Source: Candidatus Latescibacterota bacterium (lineage in GTDB: Bacteria; Latescibacterota; Latescibacteria; Latescibacterales; Latescibacteraceae). Taken from it: a stretch of DNA of 11,414 nucleotides. Below the pieces are notes generated by a model. That model had not been told where the DNA came from. It was given only the letters and a program-made list of their open reading frames with translations, and did no database searches. Position 1 is the stretch's first letter, and the number at the start of each line of letters is the position of its first letter. The stretch spans positions 1 to 11,414 of the forward strand of contig JABHYP010000543.1 of assembly GCA_018656855.1 (NCBI GenBank), written 5' to 3'. The position numbers and the translations under genes were made by a program. Below are positions 6,913-11,414 of the stretch, piece after piece.

Positions 6913-7928
6913 AACCTACCGACTATGCATACCATTTAACAAACTATTTAGGAAAGTATCTCCCAGGAATATTAGGGCTTAGTACGAACACAATTTCATC
7001 ATACCGTGATATGTTTAAACTGATGATCACTTTCTATGAAACTGTTATAGGCATTAAGCCAGAAAAGCTTACTCTCAAAGAGTTGACACGGCAACGAATG
7101 GAAAAATTTCTTGAGTGGCTTGAACAACATCGGGGTAACTCTATCTCCACAAGAAATGTTCGATTAGCAGCAGTTCATGCCTATGCTAAATATCTTGCAA
7201 GGGTTAACCCTGATGTAATACACGAGATGATGAAACTCCAGTCGATTCCATTCAAAAAGTCTGGGAAGAAAATTCCGGAATTTATTAGCATAAAGGCAAT
7301 GACATTGTTGCTTGCTCTACCTGATGTTTGTTCAAAAAACGGGATAAGGGACGCAACCCTCTTGAGCATTATGTACGATTCAGGATGCAGAGTACAGGAA
7401 TTATGTGATTTGACCGTTTCGGATATACGACTTCAGAATCCAGCTACAGTTAAGGTTACAGGGAAAGGGAATAGAACAAGAATCATTCCCATCATGGATT
7501 CGATGGCGAAGTTACTTAAACAATATTTGAGTGAATTTGCTTTTTTGTCTCCTGAAAAGAATGCATTACCACTTTTTTCAAATCGTAGTGGGAACAAACT
7601 CACTCGCAAGGGAGTAACATACATACTTCAAAAGTATTTTGCTCAAGCTCAAGAAAAAAATCCTGGATTATTTCCGAAAAATATATCCCCACACTGTCTA
7701 CGTCATAGTAAAAGTATGCATCTCCTGCAATCAGGTGTCGATTTGATCTATATTCGAGATATTTTAGGGCATGTAGATGTTAAAACAACTGAAATCTATG
7801 CAAGGATTGATAGTGAAATGAAACGACAATCTTTAGAGAAGAGCAAAAAAATTACGCCAACAGTTAAAGAGCCAGTTTGGCAAACGAACAAAGAGTTATT
7901 AGCATGGCTAAACAATCTTGGTAATTAA
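6909..7928 (+). CDS. ritC: Tyrosine recombinase, third gene of the RIT trio
   Basis: Site-specific recombinase of 339 residues. N-terminal core-binding domain about 5-105 and catalytic domain about 122-305, with Arg161 (DSGCRVQEL), Lys186 (VTGKGNRTR), His262-x-x-Arg265 (HCLRHSKS), His288 (LGHVD) and Tyr297 (EIYARI). It is the most XerC/D-like of the three. A tail of about 35 residues after the nucleophile region (SKKITPTVKEPVW...) may contact partner subunits, as the C-terminal tail does in other tyrosine recombinases. It begins inside the stop codon of the second gene (ATGA, 6909-6912), preceded by GGAGGTGGG. The stop is followed directly by the right-end sites of the element. Confidence 0.93.
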   Translation: MKPTDYAYHLTNYLGKYLPGILGLSTNTISSYRDMFKLMITFYETVIGIKPEKLTLKELTRQRMEKFLEWLEQHRGNSISTRNVRLAAVHAYAKYLARVNPDVIHEMMKLQSIPFKKSGKKIPEFISIKAMTLLLALPDVCSKNGIRDATLLSIMYDSGCRVQELCDLTVSDIRLQNPATVKVTGKGNRTRIIPIMDSMAKLLKQYLSEFAFLSPEKNALPLFSNRSGNKLTRKGVTYILQKYFAQAQEKNPGLFPKNISPHCLRHSKSMHLLQSGVDLIYIRDILGHVDVKTTEIYARIDSEMKRQSLEKSKKITPTVKEPVWQTNKELLAWLNNLGN

Positions 7929-7938
7929 TTAATTAAAA

Positions 7939-8004
7939 TATAATGGGAAGATGATTCTTAGTAAAGGTATATGGTTATATATTCCACAATATCAACTTCC
8001 CATT
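7939..8004. repeat. RIT right sub-terminal inverted pair (45-nt spacing)
   Basis: TATAATGGGAAG (7939-7950) faces CTTCCCATT (7996-8004) across 45 bases (7951-7995). This is the mirror image of the left end, with identical spacing. The 45-bp spacers of the two ends are only loosely similar, so the spacing rather than the spacer sequence is conserved. Confidence 0.7.
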
Positions 8005-8027
8005 TTATCTAACTACTCATTACGACG
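7996..8027 (-). repeat. RIT right terminal inverted repeat
   Basis: Exact 32-base reverse complement of 4536-4567. It includes TTACGACG (8020-8027), an inverted copy of the 8-bp target sequence that at the left end belongs to the interrupted tnpC gene. Confidence 0.9.
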
Positions 8028-8057
8028 TTAATGGGAAGCTTCCCATTAACGTCGTAA
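8020..8057. repeat. Perfect 38-bp palindrome at the RIT right junction
   Basis: TTACGACGTTAATGGGAAG (8020-8038) is followed directly by its exact reverse complement (8039-8057), with no loop. It comprises an inverted target 8-mer, a 22-bp core made of two back-to-back copies of the CTTCCCATT site motif, and the direct target copy CGTCGTAA that re-enters tnpC. The centre contains AAGCTT. There is no equivalent at the left junction. Confidence 0.9.
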
Positions 8058-8622
8058 GTTTGCAGATGTCCTTAAAGCCAAAGGCAAATACCAAAAAAAG
8101 AAAGCTAAATCCGGACATGCGGATCAAGCTTTGGATTTTATCGGTCAACTCTACCAGATCGAAAAAGAGGCCAGGGAAAAAGAGTTTTCAGATATGGAAA
8201 AATTCACTATACGCCAGGAAAAATCAAAACCAATACTGGAAGCATTCCATATATGGATTAAAAATATCGAAAACAAAACGCCTCCCAAAGGTTTACTTGG
8301 AAAAGCAATCCTTTATGCATTAAACCGTTGGGAACAACTAATCCTTTATATTGACCATGGATTTATCCCCATAGATAATAATCTGGCTGAAAATACTATC
8401 CGTCCTTTTGTGATCGGCAGAAAGAATTGGCTGTTCTGCGATACTGTGCCGGGTGCAATTGCCAACGCCAGATTATACAGCTTAATCGAAACGGCCAAAG
8501 CAAACCAATTAAATCCAAACGAATACCTGAAAATACTATTTGAACAGTTACCTTATGCTGAGAATGATGATCAACTAACGCAGCTGTTACCTCACAACAT
8601 AAAAGATACCACTCTGAACTAA
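8050..8622 (+). pseudogene. tnpC: IS66 TnpC transposase, C-terminal fragment after the RIT insertion
   Basis: Reading from CGT CGT AAG TTT at 8050, the frame continues the IS66 protein without a gap: RRKFADVLKAKG, then HADQALDFIGQLYQIE, and the conserved end including NNLAENTIRPFVIGRKNW and the ANARLYSLIETAK block. The Glu of LAENTIRP is the last residue of the DDE triad. No start codon belongs to this fragment; the first in-frame ATG is at 8131. The C-terminus looks complete and ends in an IS66-like tail (LFEQLPYA...). Joined to 4407-4543 through one copy of CGTCGTAA it gives about 235 contiguous residues, still lacking the N-terminal half. The fragment is presumably untranslated. Confidence 0.92.
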
Positions 8623-8625
8623 AAA

Positions 8626-8653
8626 TGGAAGGTGCGGTTTAATAGGCACTTAC
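8626..8653 (-). repeat. Probable IS66 right terminal repeat
   Basis: The sequence ends TTTAATAGGCACTTAC. From the outside inward it reads GTAAGTGCCTATTAAACCGC, matching the GTAA-type termini of IS66 elements and sitting directly after the transposase stop. The left partner and an 8-bp target duplication (which would be GTCCCAAA) were not found in the window. Confidence 0.6.
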
Positions 8654-8838
8654 GTCCCAAATGTAAATTAAAAGATCCGTCAGGATCATCATCTTAAATC
8701 TTATAACTCGCTCACTCATGTCATCCATATGTCTGATAAAAATCAAACTCTTCTAATCAACTAATTGAATAAAATGTTCAAGTCTGTTACTGTCCGGCAA
8801 GTATACAAAAATCAGATTCTGCATTTTACACGTTGTAA
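8654..8838. other. Intergenic region after the IS66 end
   Basis: No gene is apparent. There is a small hairpin, GATCC-GTCA-GGATC (8674-8687), without a T-run, so it is not a convincing terminator. The promoter of the downstream genes is presumably here, but I could not place it. Confidence 0.4.
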
Positions 8839-8847
8839 TTGAAGCTC

Positions 8848-9048
8848 ATGAATTCAAAAATTGAACAACTTCTAGAAGAAATTCGCCAGATGATGGAAGA
8901 AAAAACCGATCGAGAAGCAGCTTTACCGGTTCATTCCTTAAGACCTCACCAACTGATGGCCATTGAAGAACTGGAAGAAGATATCTTCCTGAAACAAGAA
9001 GAATTGAAATCATTGAAAGAGGTCGAGAAAACAAAGGGTTCTAAATGA
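8848..9048 (+). CDS. Small charged coiled-coil protein, 66 residues
   Basis: I do not recognise the family. From the ATG at 8848 the product is 66 residues; an in-frame TTG at 8839 would add three. It is rich in Glu, Lys and Leu, with two amphipathic helical segments (IEQLLEEIRQMMEEK and EELEEDIFLKQEELKSLKEVEK) separated by a short turn containing Pro and His, so a helical hairpin or coiled coil is likely. There is no signal peptide or membrane segment, so it should be cytoplasmic. GAAG 4 bases upstream of the ATG is a weak ribosome binding site. The stop overlaps the ATG of the next small ORF (ATGA, 9045-9048), which supports real translation and coupling. A partner-binding or chaperone-like role is possible but not shown. 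Confidence 0.5.
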   Translation: MNSKIEQLLEEIRQMMEEKTDREAALPVHSLRPHQLMAIEELEEDIFLKQEELKSLKEVEKTKGSK

Positions 9049-9200
9049 AAATCCAAAATGAATTAGTTAATCCCGAATCATGGATAGCTGATTTTAAACC
9101 GGAAGATGTTGAGATTGTCACAGAGATTAATTAAACACGATGCTATTTTGAGGAGGTACAAGCCGCCATTGAACACTCCCTTAGTGGTTATAAAAAGTAA
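9045..9200 (+). pseudogene. Small ORF interrupted by an in-frame TAA
   Basis: An ATG overlapping the previous stop begins a 29-residue frame (MKIQNELVNPESWIADF..., to VTEIN) ending at TAA 9132-9134. The same frame then continues for 21 codons without a start codon, with protein-like composition (FEEVQAAIEHSLSGYKK), to a stop at 9198-9200. The simplest reading is one gene of about 51 codons broken by a nonsense change. Alternatively only the first 29 residues are made. No homolog is recognised. Confidence 0.35.
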
Positions 9201-9224
9201 AATCTAACAAGAAGATGAACAAAA

Positions 9225-10583
9225 ATGAAAAAAACAAAAAAGCGGTATCTTCTGAAGATTGCTGTCACGGTGATTATCTTTGTGATCGGTGGAAGTTTGT
9301 ATCTTCACAAAGATATAGGTCGAAAACCATACTATGTAACGTCCACAGAGTGTAAAAGTTGCCATGAGAATCACTATGAGAGTTGGCGTGCTACCTTGCA
9401 TCCGCATATGTTCAAACCGATTGAATCTCCCAATGATATTCTAGGAGATTTTGAATCATCGGATCCGGTGCTTACATTTAAAAAAGAGGAGGTTGAATAC
9501 GTGGTTGGCAGTAAATGGGAACAGGTTTATGTTCGCATGATAGATGGCGAATACTACCCCCTCCCGGCAAAATGGTATATCAAAAAACAGAGTTGGGTTC
9601 CATACAAAGTAGAGACTTGGAAAGAAACCCCCATGTCCAAAAAATGTAACGGCTGTCATACAACGGGGTTCGATCCGTCTACCCATGAATTTTCCGAGTT
9701 TGGCATCGGTTGTGAGGCTTGCCATGGGCCCGGTAGTCTTCACATACAAAATGAATTAGAAACCAGCTCCATCTTTTGTATTGGATGCCATGATAAAGAG
9801 AAAAATCGCAATAAAGATATCATCACATCGGTGAACAGTTCTGTCTGTGGACAGTGCCACAATAGAGGGGTCAATACCTTGGGTAACTCAGTTACAGAGG
9901 GAGAGTTCAACTTTCCGGTAAACTATATCCCGGGAACTCGAATTGAGGATTCCTTTATTCCCTTAAGTGCGAAAGATGATCCGAAACAGACATATTGGTG
10001 GGGTAACGGTCTTTCAAAGAACAGGCATCAGGAGTATGCCGACTGGGCGAACTCAAATCACTCTCAAGCCCTGCGCCTGCTTTTGGAGAACCATTCGTCA
10101 CATCCGGAAAAAGGAGAGCTTAGCGATGCCTGTCTGGAGTGTCATTCAACAGATTATAAACTCGCCCCGGAAGGATCAAAACCGACCGTAGATTCAGCCA
10201 AACATGGTGTAACGTGTATTGGCTGTCACGAACCCCACGGTTTTAGCGAGCTCTCCACCTCCTCAAAAAAAATATCCGCCCAATGTAAGGATTGTCATAT
10301 CGATAAAAAACCGGGGGTCAAAACAAAAAAAGAACCACCTCACTACCCATGTCCTTCCGAGCAGGTTACGTGTGCCGACTGTCACATGCCGTACATTGTT
10401 AAAACAGGTGGTTTCTTCAGCTTGAGAAGCCATGCCTTTGAAATAGTACCGCCGGTTTCAACTCAGCAAACAAAAATACCAAACTCTTGTCAGAACGAAA
10501 CCTGCCACTCAGATAAATCTCTTGAATGGGCGATGGCTGCGTTTCAAAAATTTTACCCTGAGATAAAAAGTAATGGAGAATAA
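9225..10583 (+). CDS. Membrane-anchored decaheme c-type cytochrome (cytochrome c554-like)
   Basis: A 452-residue multiheme cytochrome for periplasmic electron transfer. The N-terminus is basic (MKKTKKRYLLK), then hydrophobic (about 11-27), without a clear cleavage site, so it is probably a membrane anchor. Nine CXXCH haem motifs start at Cys43, 141, 163, 185, 208, 303, 331, 354 and 383. A tenth haem site is a CX4CH motif at Cys422-His428. The segment ECKSCHENHYESW...HP and the paired CIGCHEPHG block resemble the cytochrome c554/multiheme family related to hydroxylamine oxidoreductase and octaheme reductases. A haem-free stretch (about 213-302) separates a five-haem N-terminal half from a five-haem C-terminal half. 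No catalytic Lys-type haem is evident, so electron transfer is more likely than nitrite reduction. The ATG is preceded by a weak AAGAAG. The last 11 bases overlap the sensor gene. Confidence 0.9.
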   Translation: MKKTKKRYLLKIAVTVIIFVIGGSLYLHKDIGRKPYYVTSTECKSCHENHYESWRATLHPHMFKPIESPNDILGDFESSDPVLTFKKEEVEYVVGSKWEQVYVRMIDGEYYPLPAKWYIKKQSWVPYKVETWKETPMSKKCNGCHTTGFDPSTHEFSEFGIGCEACHGPGSLHIQNELETSSIFCIGCHDKEKNRNKDIITSVNSSVCGQCHNRGVNTLGNSVTEGEFNFPVNYIPGTRIEDSFIPLSAKDDPKQTYWWGNGLSKNRHQEYADWANSNHSQALRLLLENHSSHPEKGELSDACLECHSTDYKLAPEGSKPTVDSAKHGVTCIGCHEPHGFSELSTSSKKISAQCKDCHIDKKPGVKTKKEPPHYPCPSEQVTCADCHMPYIVKTGGFFSLRSHAFEIVPPVSTQQTKIPNSCQNETCHSDKSLEWAMAAFQKFYPEIKSNGE

Positions 10584-11283
10584 ACAGCCCATGGTTGATC
10601 GAATAATCCATAAAAGACTTCTTTTCAAATTGGTTTCTTATTTCACTCTGATTACTTTAATCGGTGCGATAATCGCTGGCTACGGTAGTATCAAGATCAC
10701 TGAAAATGAATTCAATAAGATCGTGGAGAGAAACTTTCAATCCAGCATCGAAACCACCGAGAACTTTATTGCCTTTCTGGGGCAAACAGCGATGGTTTGG
10801 AGTAATCATATTGCCCAGAGTGAAAAGGTGAGATCACTTGTGACCAAAAATGATAAGGAGGGAATGATTGAGTTTAGCCGAGGATTTCTATCAGAAACTT
10901 CAGCCGATATTTTAATACTGGCCGATAACAGAGGCCGCATTCTTACAAAATCAAATGCGCCTGGAAAATCAGGTGAATCCTTGCTGTACTGGAATATTGC
11001 AAGGCAAGCTGTTTTAAAGGGTGTTCCTCATTCATCCATTGTTCAGGAGAAGGAAAATTTTATAATTTACTCCTCGGGTATTATCTATTCGGCCGATGTT
11101 AATAATGATGTGTTAGGATTTGTTCTTCTCGGGTATGAGATCAATGATAAATTCTTAAATGAGATCAAAAACAATGTGAATACCCATATTACAATTATAA
11201 GAGATCGAGCGGTTATGGCCTCCTCATTCAATCAGGGGGAGAGTCGCTTAAGAACAATGCCCGTGCCCTATATTTCCGAGTAG
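10573..11283 (+). pseudogene. Cache-domain membrane sensor, truncated by an intron insertion
   Basis: N-terminal part of a transmembrane signal transducer. A membrane helix (about 18-40, LVSYFTLITLIGAIIAGYG) follows a short basic cytoplasmic start. A long periplasmic region (about 41-235) has double-Cache features: a helical ITENEFNKIVERNFQSSIETTENF opening, then DILILADNRGRIL and FIIYSSGIIYSADVNNDVLGFVLLGYEI strands. The expected second membrane helix, HAMP and output domain (kinase, cyclase or methyl-accepting) are absent. After PYISE the frame meets a TAG where intron sequence begins, so the last residue or two and the stop are not native. The start at 10573 overlaps the cytochrome gene by 11 bases. 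An alternative ATG at 10591 has GGAG 12 bases upstream. The coupling suggests the sensor monitors a compound or redox state linked to the cytochrome. Confidence 0.75.
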
Positions 11284-11313
11284 GAGCGGCACTTTCATAC
11301 CACCCCCCTCACA

Positions 11314-11347
11314 GACCCGTACGTGAACAATTCGCTCATACGGTTCC
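11314..11347 (-). ncRNA. Group II intron domain V
   Basis: On the minus strand GAACCGTATGAGC, loop GAATT, then GTTCACGTACGGGTC folds into the short domain V hairpin. Outer pairs are CCGTA/TACGG, with a 2-nt CG bulge on the 3' side and an upper TGAGC/GTTCA stem. Length (33-34 nt) and bulge position fit the family. The usual catalytic AGC triad reads AAC here, which could be a class difference or decay. Confidence 0.7.
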
Positions 11348-11376
11348 TCAGTTCCTATTCGCATTGCTGCGAAAAA

Positions 11377-11414
11377 TCAACCAAAGGGGACCTTCCCCCT
11401 CTGGCGCATAACTA
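11377..11414 (-). CDS. C-terminal end of a possible intron-encoded protein (partial)
   Basis: On the minus strand, 11 codons from the window edge read VMRQRGKVPFG and then TGA (11379-11377), about 30 bases before domain V. This is where the reverse transcriptase/maturase frame of a group II intron would end in domain IV. The piece is too short to identify by sequence; the assignment rests on position only. Confidence 0.3.
   Translation of the reverse strand, partial: VMRQRGKVPFG

Larger units (their letters stand above)
4536..8057 (+). mobile_element. RIT (recombinase-in-trio) element inserted in IS66 tnpC
   Basis: Three consecutive overlapping tyrosine-recombinase genes flanked by inverted repeats define a RIT element. 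The outer limits are set by the interrupted gene. CGTCGTAA occurs at 4536-4543 and again at 8050-8057, and retaining one copy restores the IS66 frame, so 3506 bp (4544-8049) plus one 8-bp copy were added. The ends contain a 32-bp perfect inverted repeat (4536-4567 and 7996-8027), a 12-bp inner pair (4613-4624 and 7939-7950) and an extra palindrome at the right only. All three recombinases look intact, so the element may still be active. Confidence 0.9.
4407..8653 (+). mobile_element. Remnant of an IS66-family insertion sequence, split by a RIT element
   Basis: Two segments belong to one IS66-type TnpC transposase gene: 4407-4543 and 8050-8622. Between them sits the RIT element. Downstream of the transposase stop, 8626-8653 ends in GGCACTTAC; on the other strand this begins GTAAGTGCC, in keeping with the GTAA-type termini of IS66 elements. 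The 5' half of the IS, including the accessory genes some IS66 elements carry and the first catalytic Asp of TnpC, is missing. No left terminus was found in the window. The IS is therefore inactive for two independent reasons. Confidence 0.85.
11281..11414 (-). mobile_element. 3' end of a group II intron, running off the right edge
   Basis: On the minus strand the sequence has the order expected at the end of a bacterial group II intron: reading-frame end, domain V, domain VI, exon. Domain V and the possible intron-encoded protein are listed separately. Domain VI would be about 11283-11313 (GGGGGGTGGTA...GTGCCGCTCC) and the intron ends near ...CTCCTAC, with the exon beginning TCGGAAATA. The boundary is within one or two bases of 11280/11281. 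The intron lies antisense to the sensor gene, so it cannot be spliced from that gene's transcript. Confidence 0.7.

Noticed and set aside
6508..7624. Minus-strand frames inside the recombinase genes
   Set aside because: They lie opposite well-supported recombinase genes and encode no recognisable protein.
7921..7940. TAATTAATTAATTAAAA run after the last recombinase gene as a terminator or iteron
   Set aside because: It is low-complexity AT sequence without a GC stem followed by a T-run, and too short for an iteron array.
8060..8323. 87-codon frame at the start of the IS66 C-terminal fragment
   Set aside because: The transposase frame over the same bases gives clear IS66 sequence; this is its shadow.
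8674..8687. GATCC-GTCA-GGATC hairpin as a terminator
   Set aside because: The stem is only 5 bp and no T-run follows.
9456..9749. 97-codon minus-strand frame opposite the cytochrome gene
   Set aside because: The plus strand has ten haem-binding motifs in one frame; the antisense frame is incidental.

Overview
The window looks like an accessory, mobile-element-rich stretch of a Gram-negative, moderately AT-rich chromosome. A lipoprotein with a seven-fold FG-GAP-type repeat, a decaheme c-type cytochrome and a Cache-type membrane sensor fit an anaerobic or respiratory bacterium. A member of the Desulfobacterota or a related group is a reasonable guess, but nothing here fixes the taxon.

Layout. 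(1) Bases 1-255 are an AT-rich leader for a large surface lipoprotein gene (256-2220), which has a DUF5018-like beta-sandwich domain followed by seven repeats of about 70 residues, probably one beta-propeller. (2) Bases 2221-4406 hold one unrecognised secreted-protein gene on the minus strand (2830-4095). On both sides lie copies of a short IS-end-like or MITE-like motif beginning TGTCC(C/T)TGTTA; two of these copies abut head to head across a 3-bp spacer. (3) Bases 4407-8653 are the remains of an IS66-family insertion sequence. Its transposase gene has lost most of its 5' part and is split by a complete recombinase-in-trio (RIT) element. (4) The RIT element has three overlapping tyrosine-recombinase genes (4670-7928) with all catalytic residues in place, and elaborate inverted-repeat ends. 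(5) Bases 8839-9200 hold a small coiled-coil ORF and a small interrupted ORF. (6) Bases 9225-11283 are a two-gene operon: a membrane-anchored decaheme cytochrome and the N-terminal part of a Cache-domain sensor. (7) The sensor gene is broken at about 11280 by the 3' end of a group II intron that runs off the right edge on the minus strand.

How the parts relate. The RIT insertion can be undone on paper. Keeping one copy of the 8-bp direct repeat CGTCGTAA joins the two transposase fragments in frame through a typical IS66 segment (CWAHARR then KFADV). This gives the insertion site to the base and allows the ends to be dissected. The left end starts directly after CGTCGTAA. The right end continues past the matching inverted repeat into an inverted copy of the 8-mer and a 22-bp palindrome, which together with the target copy form a perfect 38-bp palindrome. 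This asymmetric, target-containing end is the most unusual structure in the window. The cytochrome and sensor genes overlap and are probably translationally coupled, suggesting a respiratory or redox-sensing unit whose signalling half has been inactivated by the intron.
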